Below, piece by piece: positions 1-10,719 of a stretch of DNA of 64,000 nt. This DNA is from Diphasiastrum complanatum (Eukaryota > Streptophyta > Lycopodiopsida > Lycopodiales > Lycopodiaceae). Each line of letters starts with the position of its first letter. The stretch's first letter is position 1. The stretch lies in contig CM055111.1 in NCBI GenBank assembly GCA_029204225.1, positions 5,688,361-5,752,360 of the forward strand, given 5' to 3'. A program made the translations under genes and the position numbers. Under the pieces are notes generated by a model that did no database searches, was not told the origin of the DNA, and saw only the letters and a list, made by a program, of their open reading frames with translations.

Positions 1-803
1 TGATTCTTCCAAGTACATGGTAGCGGCTTTTACATCTTTTCGCACTTTGGCCAGGCAGCGGGCTAAGTCCTCATGGTTTCAGTATGCTTCAGACTTTCTA
101 CATAGTTGGGGATTATCTATGTCTAACCTCCCAAATGGGAATCATACGTTCATTCGTCGACAGATCTACAGAGCATACATACACACTGTCTGATCTCATT
201 TGGATCCATCACGGGTTAAGCTTCCGTTCTACCACACTCACTTTCTTCACCTTGAGGCTTCAGGGCTTCCCGTCAGACCGAGTTATCTTTCTCAGGCACT
301 ATCATTTGGCCTGCGCTACCACATTGGTCAGCTTCGAGTCTCTTCTCATCAGCTTGCTATTGAGACAGGCAGATAACACCACGACCCTTACAGTTCTGTC
401 AGTGTTGTACACTACAGGAGGTTGAGGATGAGTTTCACTTTATTTTCAGACGTCCAACTTACTATGAGATCAGAGGCAGATACTACTGTCTCTATTGGGA
501 CATTTCACTCACTTGCTTCCTTCTTTGCCTATCCAGATGCGAGATGTGTTGGTTTGCTATTACGAGAGATGTTCTCTTTGAGATCTTTTCTTCTGTTAGA
601 TGATCAGGATGTTGACCACAGCCAGCCACATATTAAACTTTTCTTTCAAAAAAGAGTTAGGGATGATATTTCGAACAGTGAGATTGACATTCTAGCTCGA
701 CGACCGAAGCTCCAGCGTCTTCCTCAACCATCCAGATCCAGAGTTCGCCACCAGAGGCCACCATGTGCCTCACGCCAGATCACACAATTTTTCTCTCTTA
801 GTT
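1..803 (+). pseudogene. LINE ORF2 C-terminal part (copy 1)
   Basis: Translation across frames matches the other LINE copies here: [67 protein letters not shown], ending near the stop at 803. This is the region after the RT, with the cysteine/histidine finger typical of LINE ORF2 C-termini, here broken by frameshifts and an in-frame stop. The 5' part runs off the window. The last exon-like segment (422-805) is still open. Confidence 0.75.
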
Positions 804-1033
804 AGTAAGTTTTTTTCCTCCATGTAGCTGGTGGTTAAGCTATTGCTTTTGTACCCTCACCATAGTTGGAGGTTAAGCTTTGGTTTTATTTCCGATTTAT
901 TTCTGTTTTATTCTATGTTTTAGCTAATAGACAATGGACAATGCTCCTATCTGATGTACTTTTTCTTTGTCTTTTGTGCCCAAGGGCACTCTGTAGACAT
1001 TAATATATTCTATTCTATTCCCTCTCTCTCCCT

Positions 1034-1114
<81 letters not shown>
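804..1114 (+). mobile_element. LINE 3' UTR, terminal hairpin and (CT)n tail (copy 1)
   Basis: After the ORF2 stop come about 170 bp of UTR, then the palindrome GTGCC-CAAG-GGCAC at 976-989, six bases, GACATTAATAT, three TATTC units, and a (CT)n tract from about 1021 to 1114. The same hairpin, spacer, GACAT, CT order occurs at three other LINE 3' ends (18129-18142, 6525-6538 and near 47300-47313). Confidence 0.75.
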
Positions 1115-1116
<2 letters not shown>

Positions 1117-1259
1117 GCCTACAAACGTGCACACACACACACACACCATCGGCCACCCACCCCCCAAACTTGAAAGTTGCTATTATTCCCTCCCACTCAC
1201 TTTTCCCGCTCTCTCACTCTCTCATTCTCTCTACCTCTCACGAGCTCCCTCTTTGAGGA

Positions 1260-1316
<57 letters not shown>

Positions 1317-1320
1317 AGGA
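1115..1320 (+). repeat. Post-tail segment shared with 6636-6780, then a second (CT)n tract
   Basis: Directly after the CT tail come an alternating CACACA run and CATCGGCCACC, which also follow the CT tail of the LINE end at 6.6 kb. A second CT run occupies about 1263-1314. Confidence 0.6.
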
Positions 1321-1650
1321 GGGGGCGTGGGGAGGGCACAGGAAGGGCATGTGCGCGAAGGGAGGGCGCGCAAGGAGGGCACGAGGAGGCCACACGGGAG
1401 AGGGCGCAGGGAGGGCGAGGGGAGGTCATGCAGGGAGGCGATCGAGGAGGGCGACCGAGAGGGGGCGTAAGGAGGGCACACACAGGGAGGAGACACGGGA
1501 GTGGGCACAGGGAGGGCACGCACAGAAAGGGGGGGGGGGGGGGGGGGGGGGTGGGGGCGAGAGGGTCTCGCAAGGACGGGGTGCAAGGGAAGGGGGCACG
1601 GGTAGGGCGCAAGGGAAGGGAGGGTCTCTCTCTCTCTCTCTCTCTCTCTG
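1315..1650 (+). repeat. G-rich minisatellite flanked by (CT)n
   Basis: Degenerate units built on GGAGGGC followed by AC, GC or GA dinucleotides are repeated about every 15-30 bp. A run of 23 G lies at 1529-1551 and a CT tract at 1625-1650. Both strands show open frames only because of the simple composition; no gene is inferred. Confidence 0.8.
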
Positions 1651-2038
1651 TTACAAATGAAGCCACAATTGATCTACAACTAAGCTATGAAAGCATCACA
1701 TAAGCAAGACTTAACCCTATAAGGCAGGAAAGAGAGAGATCAATGTCATCAGCTGAGTAACAAATGACACAGATTCCCTACTTATAGCCTAGAGGAAGCC
1801 CTAAAAGGAAGCTTCCAGTGGCTAGGGCCCAACTGGGAGGGATAATAGTGCACCCTCCAAGAAGGCCCCCACTCTCCAGTAATATGTCCAAATTTCCCAA
1901 TAATGAATAATAAGGCCCAAGGCCAACCATATAGCCTAAGTGTCAATAATAAATAAAAAAGGGCCCAAGGCCTGCTTATGCATAAAGTAAAGTAAATGTA
2001 AATAGACGTGGCGAATGTAATGAGCCGAGTCCATAACT
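1651..2038 (-). mobile_element. LTR of gypsy element A (3' LTR in minus orientation)
   Basis: Read on the minus strand, AGTTATGGACT at 2038-2028 followed by CGGCTCATTACATTCGCC matches the LTR starts of gypsy element B (26,908 and 38,311). A purine tract (GTCGGGGAGA, about 2048-2039) precedes it, as expected for a polypurine primer. The other end is near 1651, next to the CT tract. No second LTR for this element was found. Confidence 0.7.
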
Positions 2039-2048
2039 CTCCCCGACA

Positions 2049-2480
2049 CAAAAAAAGACCCAATTGCCGAAAAGAAACTGGATCAAACAGCAGCAAGCCC
2101 CGGTGCATCAACAACTAGAGCAACATCTGATGTAGAGGAATCAAAAAGTGCAGCAAGAGCACGAGCCTGATCCGCAAGTGATGGTGTATGATAAAAGACA
2201 TCAATATGCTCCCCTGTGGCCTCCTCAACAGGACGACCATCCCACTAGACCAAAAACTGAATCTGTCGGCAACGTCGACTTTGGTGAAGGCAAACCTGGT
2301 GAATGGCAGTTGGTAAGAAAGGGAACAACTCAAGATCAACATAGTGGCGACGAAGGGAACATCTCGGCCGTGTCATCTGAAACCAAGCGACATGGAACAA
2401 CCAGGAATGCCAAGGAACCAGAAGAAGATCAAGCAACAAGCAGGAATACCAAGGTATTCGTAATGCCCAAGATAGTAGAG
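2049..2480 (-). pseudogene. Gypsy A integrase C-terminus with chromodomain-like end
   Basis: The minus-strand translation gives FPFLP, HQSRRCRQIQFLV, WDGRPVEEATGEHIDVFYHT and QARALAALF, closely parallel to the end of gypsy B ([34 protein letters not shown]). A stop interrupts the frame after QFLV in both copies. It sits immediately before the polypurine tract, as the end of a gypsy polyprotein should. Confidence 0.65.
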
Positions 2481-3870
2481 GATCATCCCAAAAGATAGGG
2501 ACATCATACCAAGGTATCTGAAAAGCCCGAGAAGGTAGAACTGAATGAACAACGAGAAGCCAATAAGGAAGCTGGAAAAGAGATGGACACTCATCGTGAA
2601 TATAGCCGCATCATACATGTAACCATCAACCATATGTGCAAACTCAGTGATATAGGTGCCCCAAGAAAAGATAGCAGCATTGGAAGACCAACACCAAGGA
2701 GTAGGAACATAAACAGGATGACAGGCACACTGTATAGCATGGAAAAGCAAGCGATATGCCAGGAAACATGGAGCATAAAGAGATCATCCTGACAAAGGAT
2801 AGCTAGAATGGAGAAATGTGCACCAGCATGGTCAAAAGCCCAAGGTATCCATAAGGCCCATGAATGAGAAGTAGCAGTGGCACACGGTACCTTCAAGGCC
2901 CATATCATGAGAAGAGCAGCATGCCAAAAGCTCCAGAAGGTCCAAAAAATCAATGCATCATCTAAAAAGCCATGATGCATGAAAACAGCAGTAACAAATC
3001 TAGAAATAGTAGAGGCCCCAACTGAAAAACTGTAGCTGAAATACTCATCCAAAAAGACCTAATATGGACATACCAATCCATCATAGGATACAGTAAAAAC
3101 AGATGGAGAATCGGATGACCCATCGGAACTGGCCGCAAGTGTAATCCCAAAGTACAAACCAGGCGCACAAGTGAGGAATAGAAGAAATGCATTGGAACGA
3201 GGAACAGGATCCGCAGCATCAGTAGCAAGCATCGGAGCATCGGAGCAATATCCACGTGTAGCTGGGAATGAGTATCAAAGCACATATGAGCAACACTGAA
3301 GTATATGGCGGGAACATCCCCAAAAACTATCCAAGAGAGGAGAAGGAACTCTCCTAAGGTACTCTGATGGTCTCGGAACACCAGAACAAAGTGGCAACAC
3401 AACATCGGAGACCAAGCGCTATGGAGCAACCCGAAATGACTGGGAACCTGATGATCACCCGGACAAACAGTAGCTGGGACAGAGGCAATAACCTAAGCCA
3501 TCAAAATATGCCAAGCCTGACAATGAACAACAATCCAAGGAACAGATAGACAGCCACATGCATAATCATAGAGATATCCGCACCATAGGCGATCAGTAAT
3601 ATGGAGAAACCAGCACCAATCAATAGGTCCAAATGAAAACCAAGCTATACGTAATAACCAGAAATGGCATATATCCATAGCTAAAAATGAAGCAGTAGTA
3701 TGAGCAATAGGTCCAAATGAAATCCAAGCGATACGTTATAACCAGGAGTGCCAAATATCAAGAGGTAAAAAGGAATCAGTTGCATGAAAAACCTCTAATG
3801 CATAAAAAGCCCAAAAGTGTATACCATCGGCATTGACTGCAGCAAACCTATATGTAGAAACACAAGGAGA
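2481..3870 (-). other. Degenerate internal region of gypsy A; no RT, RNase H or integrase core seen
   Basis: This lies between the protease region and the polyprotein end of gypsy A, where RT-RNase H-integrase should be, but no catalytic motif could be found in any frame. It contains internal duplications; for example an 84-bp unit beginning CAATAGGTCC at 3621 repeats at 3705. It may be a non-autonomous derivative or heavily decayed. Confidence 0.5.
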
Positions 3871-4665
3871 CTAAAGGATCCCCGTATACTCATCTAGAAA
3901 GATCCCAACATATAAATACCCTAGATAAGTAATAGTGACCATCTGGCAAATATCCTCAGATGGAAAATGTGTAACTGTAAGGGCCAAAAGCACATGAATC
4001 ATGTAAGGAATCGTAGAAATATCATGAGGCAGATCACAAACCTCAAGCAGAGATCCAAGGAGTAAAACGAAAGAAGATACAACCTGACTACCAATAGCAA
4101 GGGAACCAGCAATCGTGGACCCGTGAAGAACCCCAGAGAAATCAGCAGGAACATCGGCCAAAACGGACTCAAGAGATGGAGATATAGAGACCAATACATC
4201 AACCTGAGGAAGAGGACCCACGGATGGTGAAAGTGAAGCAGCAACTGACGTACTCTGAATGGAAAGAAGAGCTGCATCCTGAGCCTTTGGCAGGCTACGC
4301 ATAAACTGCTTCCCAGTAACCAATTGATAGTCACCCTGGGAATCAATACCAGCAAGTGAATGATGCTGACCAACATGAGTAAAGGAAAGTGTCTGCTGAG
4401 AGAGATCCACAGCAATAGTACCAAGTGAAGAGAACCAGTCTGCACCAAAAAAAATGTCATAGCGCTCCAGAGGAATGATGTAGAAATCTGCTTGACCAAA
4501 AAAATCATCAATGCGATAATCCAAGCCCTGAAACATCTGAGAACTGAGAAAAGAATGGGAACGAGCAACCTCAACACTAAGAGGCTGGGAAGCAGGAACA
4601 GGTGTAGCACGAATCATGGTGGAAATGTAACTGCTAATAAATGAATGTGTACTGTCTGTATCCAC
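3871..4665 (-). pseudogene. Gypsy A aspartic protease region
   Basis: A 264-residue open frame starting at the protease active-site region: DTDSTHSFISSYIST (family DTGS-type site, here with Asp in place of Gly), [64 protein letters not shown]. The same segment occurs in gypsy B at 34.6-35.1 kb. After about residue 130 it diverges into sequence with no recognisable RT domain. No upstream gag was recognised. Confidence 0.7.
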
Positions 4666-4739
4666 TAAAGCGATATACTCTCATCCCGCATCTAGAATAA
4701 TATGATCCACAAATGGAACAACATACGTAGGCCTAATAA

Positions 4740-5257
4740 CAAAAGCATCAACTGATAAGTTCTGGCCTAATATGCAGCTAGAAGAACCCCATACTCATCT
4801 AGACGACTATCAGCAAAATAAGCTAGTGAGTATACAATAGGACCATCATGAAATGTATAACCATATGCCATATGGAGATCTACGGGAGTAGGCAAAGCAT
4901 CTGAAAGAGCAACCGTAGACCCATGAATAATATTGAAATAAGGAGCATAGGCAACAACATCTATAGCATGGCGCTCAGGAACATGAGTAGCATCAAAGTA
5001 CTCAACAACAATAACAAAGCATGCAACAGCATCGGCAGTAGTAGCAAGGCATACTATATCAGTATCAAAGCATGGAAGAATATCATAGCATGCAACAACA
5101 TCAGTAGCACCATCAAAGCATGCAACGGCATCAGCAATAGTATCATAGCATGCTATATCAAAATCAAGGACCATATCAGCCGCAACCTGTATATGTGAAT
5201 CAACATCAGTAGGAACCTGTATATGGGGATACAATGACGAGCTCAAGTAGATCAATA
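4740..5257 (-). repeat. Degenerate AGCATGC-type tandem repeats
   Basis: AAGCATGCAAC, TAGCATGCAAC, AAGGCATAC and AGCATGGAAG recur every 20-45 bp between about 4920 and 5170. On the minus strand the open frame 4767-5255 reads as repeated ACYD, ACFD and VACF blocks. It sits where gypsy A sequence upstream of the protease would be; its origin is unknown. Confidence 0.55.
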
Positions 5258-5700
5258 TGTTGAAGAGTAATGCCTATTTTACCCCTTTGGCTAAGCATTA
5301 GTTAAGTTGTACATAACTCATGGGGCATGTTTTAATTAAATGCATGAGACCCCCTTTTGTAAGTTAAGTAAATTAGTGCAAGTGGCCCACTTGGCCAAGT
5401 AGCTCACTCCTATGGTTGACACCTAGACTTTCCATGCATGTAAAGGAGGTGCTTGCCTCACAAGGGATTTGGAGGACCCACGCCCTCCTTTCTCTCTCTA
5501 GCAATTCATTTCTTCTTGAGACTTTTGAGTTTGTGAGGTGCTTATGCAATTCTCCTTGTGTGTGATATTTTCCATAGCCAAGTTTCTCAAGCTTTCATAG
5601 TTGATCTAGCATTTGAGTTAAGATACTCCATAGCTGGGTCTTGCAAATCATCACAATAACTATCTCTAAGTAAATTAGGCAACTCACACTGTGTGATATA
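5258..5700 (+). mobile_element. Copia-type LTR (solo or truncated)
   Basis: Begins TGTTGAAGAGTAATGCC then TATTTTACCCC, resembling the LTR start of the copia element at 28.4-33.6 kb (TGTTGAAATAAATGCC then TATTTTGCCCC on the minus strand). No primer-binding site or coding part follows; a LINE fragment starts near 5,715. Confidence 0.5.
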
Positions 5701-5714
5701 GAATCATGTTCATG

Positions 5715-6395
5715 TGTATCGCTAGCAATGCGTGACGCTATCTCTATTTAGCCTGCACAAGAAAATGGAACCTCGCATATGGAGGATAGTATCTGACCGC
5801 AGTCTGTGTGATCGGTCAGTTTCGGGTTTCCTCTCACCAGCTAGCCATTGAGACTGGCAGATACAATGGCATCCCGAGAGATGCTCGGATTTGTAGTATG
5901 TGTGATACACACGACGTAGAGGATGAGTTTCATTTTCTCTTCAAGTGCCCAGCCTACTAAGAGATCCGAGGGAGATACTACTGCTTGTTTCAGGATCATC
6001 CACTCACACTTTCTACCTTGATATCGTATGAGGACCCCAGATGTGTTGCGCTGATGATCCGAGAGATGGCGGACCTGCGTATGGCGAGACTAGACGCTGA
6101 CACCTCCCCCTTGATACAGCTGAGCATACAGGAGTGTTTATCACGTCGGAGGCAGAGGCAGGAGAGTACTGATTCTGATGAAGAGGCTGAGATCCCGGAC
6201 GCCTCCATGCATAGACGGCAGAGACAGTGTCGGCGACTAGAGGGACAGACAGCCCACAGGCCACGATCTACAACTTCACGGCAGCAGAGACGCCACCGAC
6301 CATCCACTCAGAGACGGAGAGACACAGTTTGTTCAGCGATAGTGTCTCAACATACCTTACATCACTACTTCATAGGCGGAGAGACATTTATATGA
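5715..6395 (+). pseudogene. LINE ORF2 C-terminus (copy 2)
   Basis: [20 protein letters not shown], then a finger CSMC, DVEDEFHFLFKC, a stop in PAY*EIRGRYYC, and LISYEDPRCVALMIREMADL. The arginine-rich tail (RRRQRQ and similar) ends at the stop near 6395. The spacing C-x2-C-x10-H-x4-C matches LINE C-terminal fingers. The copy is 5'-truncated. Confidence 0.8.
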
Positions 6396-6562
6396 TGATA
6401 AGGCTCTCCTTGTCTATCATCATTATTTCCTGTTTACCTGTAGTCTTGTTTCTTTGTTCTTTTAGGTGGTAGAGCTTTCATGCTCCCACCGTGCATACTT
6501 GACATGTACCTTTTTCAGTCCTATGTACCTTAGGGTATTTCATGGACATTCATAAAGATCTT

Positions 6563-6635
<73 letters not shown>
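6396..6635 (+). mobile_element. LINE 3' UTR, variant hairpin and (CT)n tail (copy 2)
   Basis: GTACC-TTAG-GGTAT at 6525-6538, six bases, GACATTCATAAAG, then a pure CT tract from about 6566 to 6635. The stem differs from copy 1 at paired positions, keeping 5 bp and a 4-nt loop. Confidence 0.75.
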
Positions 6636-6637
<2 letters not shown>

Positions 6638-6837
6638 GCATCACGCGTGTGCGCGCGCACACACACCCCATCGGCCACCTGCCATCAACGGGCACACTTC
6701 GGCCAGGTACATACACACACATACATCAGCCACCCGTCAACGACCATCGGCCGCCATCCTAATCAAAGGCCGTCACCCAATATATATATATATATATATA
6801 TATCAAAAGATGAAGGGTCCGGACGCGGACGCGGACG
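6636..6837 (+). repeat. Post-tail segment similar to 1115-1170, plus (TA)n
   Basis: GCGCGCACACACACC then CATCGGCCACC follow the CT tail as in copy 1. A (TA)n run occupies 6781-6803. The last part is GC-rich with GGACGCGGACGCGGACG triplets next to the gypsy LTR. Confidence 0.55.
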
Positions 6838-7245
6838 TGCCAAGGGACTTCTTGTTATGGACCCGCGTCAGTGTGCACAACTGCCGCGTGTCGTTGGTCA
6901 TGCGTGACTCCTATGGTCGAAGATGACCCCACTTGGACTATGTATATAGAGGTGGATCTCCATGAGCTTGGCATTCATTCTCTCCTGGAGAATGAAGAGC
7001 TCTTTCACTGGTGGTCAGGTCAGGACGATTGTCTAGGCCTCAGGATGTAGGTAGGCGAGGGTCGAGGGTAAGGCATGGTGATATGGGACACCATGGCTTA
7101 TCGGAGATACGAGCTTGCTTAATGGTGGTCTATAGCTCCAGTGCACAGGGGTGAGGTGGCAGTACCTCTATGGTTGGGCGGTAACGTAACGTTCGTCACC
7201 TATTTGTGCTTGAGCAATGACCGGATCGACGATGGGATTCTAACA
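6838..7245 (+). repeat. 5' LTR of the chromodomain gypsy element
   Basis: Matches 12312-12642 with few differences over about 320 bp (from GTTATGGACCCGC to CCAGTGCAC). Its first bases are diverged or lost relative to the 3' copy, which begins TGTTATGTATCC. It ends GATTCTAACA directly before the primer-binding site. Confidence 0.8.
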
Positions 7246-7260
7246 TTTGGTATCAGAGCC
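7246..7260 (+). other. Primer-binding site, initiator Met tRNA type
   Basis: TTTGGTATCAGAGCC sits immediately 3' of the LTR end (TAACA). TGGTATCAGAGC is the standard plant LTR-element sequence complementary to the 3' end of initiator Met tRNA. Confidence 0.8.
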
Positions 7261-8784
7261 ACTGATCATTGTGTATAAGGTGCAATCGCTATTACTTAAG
7301 CTTTTGGTTGGTTTAAACTTTTGGTTGATGTTCTTTGAAGGCTTAGTTGGGTTCGTTGCTTCGAGTTGAACAACTTTGCTTTTTGGTTCGTCTCAATCCG
7401 AGGTCATTTGGATAGAAAACGAGCCACCTTTGCTAGCTATGGTGGAAGTTGTCGATTTTTTTACTTTTTAGCGGTTTTAAAAATTTTCATAAATCGATTT
7501 TGTTTTCTGGCCTTGGTTTTTGGAGTCAAAAATTGAAATTTTTTGGCAACTCTCTAAAATCTCGTTGCAAAAAAATTTTGAAAAAAATAAATAAATGAAA
7601 TTGCGGGCACGTGCGCGCCCGCGCGCACGTGGACCTGCACGCCTGTCTGCTTTGGAAACTGTTCCATACAGCTATCTACAGTCATCCTCTTGGCTTTTGT
7701 GCCGCTCTACCACAGCGGCTTGGCAGCCGCATCAGGCTGAGGGATGAGGAGGATGGATGGGGGAGGGAATAATTACATCCCTCATTCAAATGTTGATATA
7801 TTTGTACCTTTTTGCAATAAAGTACTTTTGAAAAGAAGCTTTAAGTCTTTTCATGTAAAGCTTTCTTGTACTTCACAATTACACCTGAATTTTCTAAGAT
7901 AAGTTTACAAAGGTTTCTTATCTTTGAAAACTGAATTTAAACTCAATGTTTAAACTCAAAGTCTTGCAAATTTGTAAAACTTTGTAATATTTAATGTACG
8001 TTTGAAAAGTACATTAAAGAAAAGTTTATTTGCAATCTCAGCTTTTAAGTTAACTTTTAATCTGCAAAGTTTATTTTTGCAAGCTTGAATACATATAAAG
8101 CTATTCTTAACCATAGCTTTTCTTCTATATTTTTAGAGAAGGAGAATAAAAGAAGGGAAGTACACAAGCCTGTATTTGCAGGCTGTACCTGTTGCAAGCA
8201 CAGACCTGTGTGGGTCTTCTTTTCCTCTCTTTTGCCTTCTTATATGGCCTTAACATTCTCCTTGTTGATGCTCCACTAAACACAAAAAATTGGCAATTTT
8301 TCCATCCCCATCACTTGTTGAAAGGAAAATTAAAAGCTTTTTCCTCCACCTCCTCCTCTTGAACGTACAATTGTACCTACACCTCCTCCTAAGCGTAAGG
8401 ACAAGCCTTAGAAGAGTTCTAGGTATTACTTTGGGCCATAAGGCCAAGAGGTTAAGGTGGTGACCCAAAAGGTGAATGGGGACGTGACCGAAGTGACCCT
8501 TGGGTGAGGTGGCGTAGGCAGGGTAGTGGCCATGTGTTGTGAGGATAGGTGGACCCCATAAGGGGATGCCACTTGTTAATGGGGCCCATGTGCTTGCTAG
8601 GTGGCGTCCATAAGACCCGCCACCCAGCAAGGCCATTTAGGAAGGAAAAGGAGTGGGATGGGGGGATAACGGCTCTTCACCATTGAGGAGCTTAATTGTG
8701 GCCTAGTCTCCTTGAGTAGTTGTCTCAAGCCATTTTGTAACGAAGCCCTTGCCGTTTTTCCTTTGTCTCCTTCCTTAGTGCGCC
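7261..8784 (+). other. Long untranslated leader with a perfect GC-rich hairpin
   Basis: About 1.5 kb between the primer-binding site and gag without a coding match. CACGTGCGCG (7608-7617), loop CCCG, CGCGCACGTG (7622-7631) forms a perfect 10-bp stem with a 4-nt loop. The flanks are A/T-rich. Confidence 0.65.
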
Positions 8785-9738
8785 ATGGATCCTGCTATGC
8801 CCTCGGGTGAAGGACCGTCTTCACCACCACCTCCTCCTGATGTAAATACCAACCAGCTTGTTCAAGCTTTGAATCTGCTTCAAAACCAAATCTTGGACAT
8901 GCAAGCTAAGCATGTCGTGGCCGAGCAAGAGTGGCGTTCTTCAACGCACTCGTGGTCCGCTCTCCTATATCCTATGTTTAATTCGGAATTCTTTTCTGGT
9001 GAAAGGAATGATCGGCATCCTGATGTTGTTCTGTCATGGCTTGATCGGTGGAATTGTCAACTTCCCATGCATGACTTGCCTAATAGTACAAAGATCGCCT
9101 CTGCCCTCATGATTTTACGCGGTAAGGCGTTCACATGGTGGCAGGTATCTCTTTTTCCATACAAGGTTAGCATCAAGGAAGAGGATGAAACTTCTAGGCA
9201 CTTACAAGAACTTCTTAGGATGGGCTATATTCGGCGTAGTAAATCCCCTTGGGGAGCACCAATCCTTTTAGCTAATAAAAAGAATGGCGGCACACGTTTG
9301 TGTGGTGACTTTAAAAAGTTAAATGATTTGACCATCAAGAACAGATTGTCCCTTACCAAGGATGATCTTATGGATCGTCTGAATGGAGCTAAGTATTTCT
9401 CCAAGACTGATCTTAGATCAAGATACCATCAGATAAGGATTAGGAACGAAGATGTTCCTAAGACTGGATTTCGATCCAGGTATGGCCATTATGAGTTTCT
9501 AGTGTTACCTTTTGGACTTACGAATGCACCTGCCATTTTCCAGCAAATGATGAACAATATTCTTCGTCCATATCTGGGAAAGTTTGTGGTAGTGTATGTG
9601 GACGACATATTAATTTATAGTCGGACCCTTGAGGAGGATGAAGAGCATCTTCGTATTGTCTTGGATCTTCTAAGACAAGAAAAGATCTATGCTAAGGAGT
9701 CGAAATGTGAGTTCTTCCAAACTAACTCAAATACCTGA
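8785..9738 (+). pseudogene. In-frame gag-RT fusion lacking the zinc knuckle and protease
   Basis: 317 codons from ATG 8785. Residues 1-125 are gag (proline-rich start, [31 protein letters not shown]). The frame then continues into RT ([82 protein letters not shown]). The usual gag C-terminus, CCHC knuckle and DSG protease, several hundred residues, are missing at about 9,165, yet the frame is kept. The YVDD catalytic motif is intact. The ORF stops at 9738, after which the RT connection continues in other frames. Confidence 0.88.
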
Positions 9739-10340
9739 GCCATGTCATTTCTAATAAAGGTCTTGAAATCGATTATGACAAAGTCCGTAAGGTACAAGAA
9801 TGGCCGAGACCTTAGACAATTCTTGATGTGAAATCCTTTTTGGGCTTCACAGGATTTTTTCACAGGTTCATTTTGGACTATGCCTTAATAGCATTGCCCA
9901 TAACCAACGTTCTTAAGGGGGTGAAGAAAGAATGTAGCCGCAGAAATAGTCCATTGATAACATGGACTGATGATATGAATGAGAGTTTTGAGACTCTCAG
10001 CACTGTGTTTCTGCGGCTCCAATTTTTCACATTGTCGATCCTAACCGACCCTTTGTGGTTGATACTGATGCTAGCAACTTTGTTGTAGGAGCGGTCCTTT
10101 ATCAGGACGGTAGACAAGTTGTTTTTTGAAAGCAAGAAGCTAGATCTTGCTCAGAGAAGGTATTTGCCTATGAGAAAAAGCTTTTTGCAGTCATCCACAC
10201 GTTTTGGAGGCATTATCTTTATGGTGCCAGATTTACGGTGATGACTGATCACCAATAACTTAAGAATATTTGTGATGCCAAGGACCTTCGAGGCCGTACG
10301 GCTAGATGGTCGGAACTCATTCAGAAGTTTGTGTTCGACA
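9739..10340 (+). pseudogene. Gypsy RT end and RNase H, frameshifted
   Basis: Across frames: HVISNKGLEIDYDKVRKVQE, FLGFTGFFHRFILDYA, DPNRPFVVDTDASNFVVGAV (RNase H first Asp), YEKKLFAVIHTFWRHYLYG, FTVMTDHQ. At least two frameshifts and several stops break it. It is interrupted at 10,351 by an insert. Confidence 0.75.
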
Positions 10341-10351
10341 ATGATTGATTA

Positions 10352-10719
10352 GTACAATCAATCATTGTCCAAAAATCAGAAAATTCACAGTTGCTTCCTT
10401 CTTCTTCAAGATTGGTTTGTGATTAAAATCAAGTAGATGTGCAAGGCTTGGAGGCAGATCACGCTCAACACTCAGATCCGATGTTCCTTGTGCTTGGCTC
10501 CCTGAAAAGTGTTTGCTACAATTGTTGAGTGACAATTGTAGTAAGCACTTTGTAGGATTCACATATGTTGTAGTTATAGGATGGTATGCCTTGTAGATTA
10601 AATGGTTAGGATAGATTAGTTCTTTGTGTGCAGTAGAATAGTTTCCTTTCCACATTAGAGTAGAAGTAGTTTAGAATTAATCTGCAATCTGTAAGCATGA
10701 ACTCAAGATCTGAAACAGA
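10352..10719 (+). mobile_element. 368-bp insert of unknown class with 8-bp flanking direct repeats
   Basis: ATTGATTA at 10344-10351 and again at 10720-10727 flank it; removing the insert restores the RNase H/integrase linker (FVFDN... then ELIIVEKSQNCVADALSR). No clear terminal inverted repeat, poly(A) or coding capacity. The left junction also forms TGATTGATT-AGTAC-AATCAATCA at 10342-10364. Confidence 0.55.

Noticed and set aside
954-1703. Overlapping open frames on both strands coding for serine-leucine or arginine-glutamate runs
   Set aside because: They arise from CT/GA microsatellites and the G-rich minisatellite; no protein family is involved.
6540-6907. Open frames over the second CT tract
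   Set aside because: Simple-sequence translation only.
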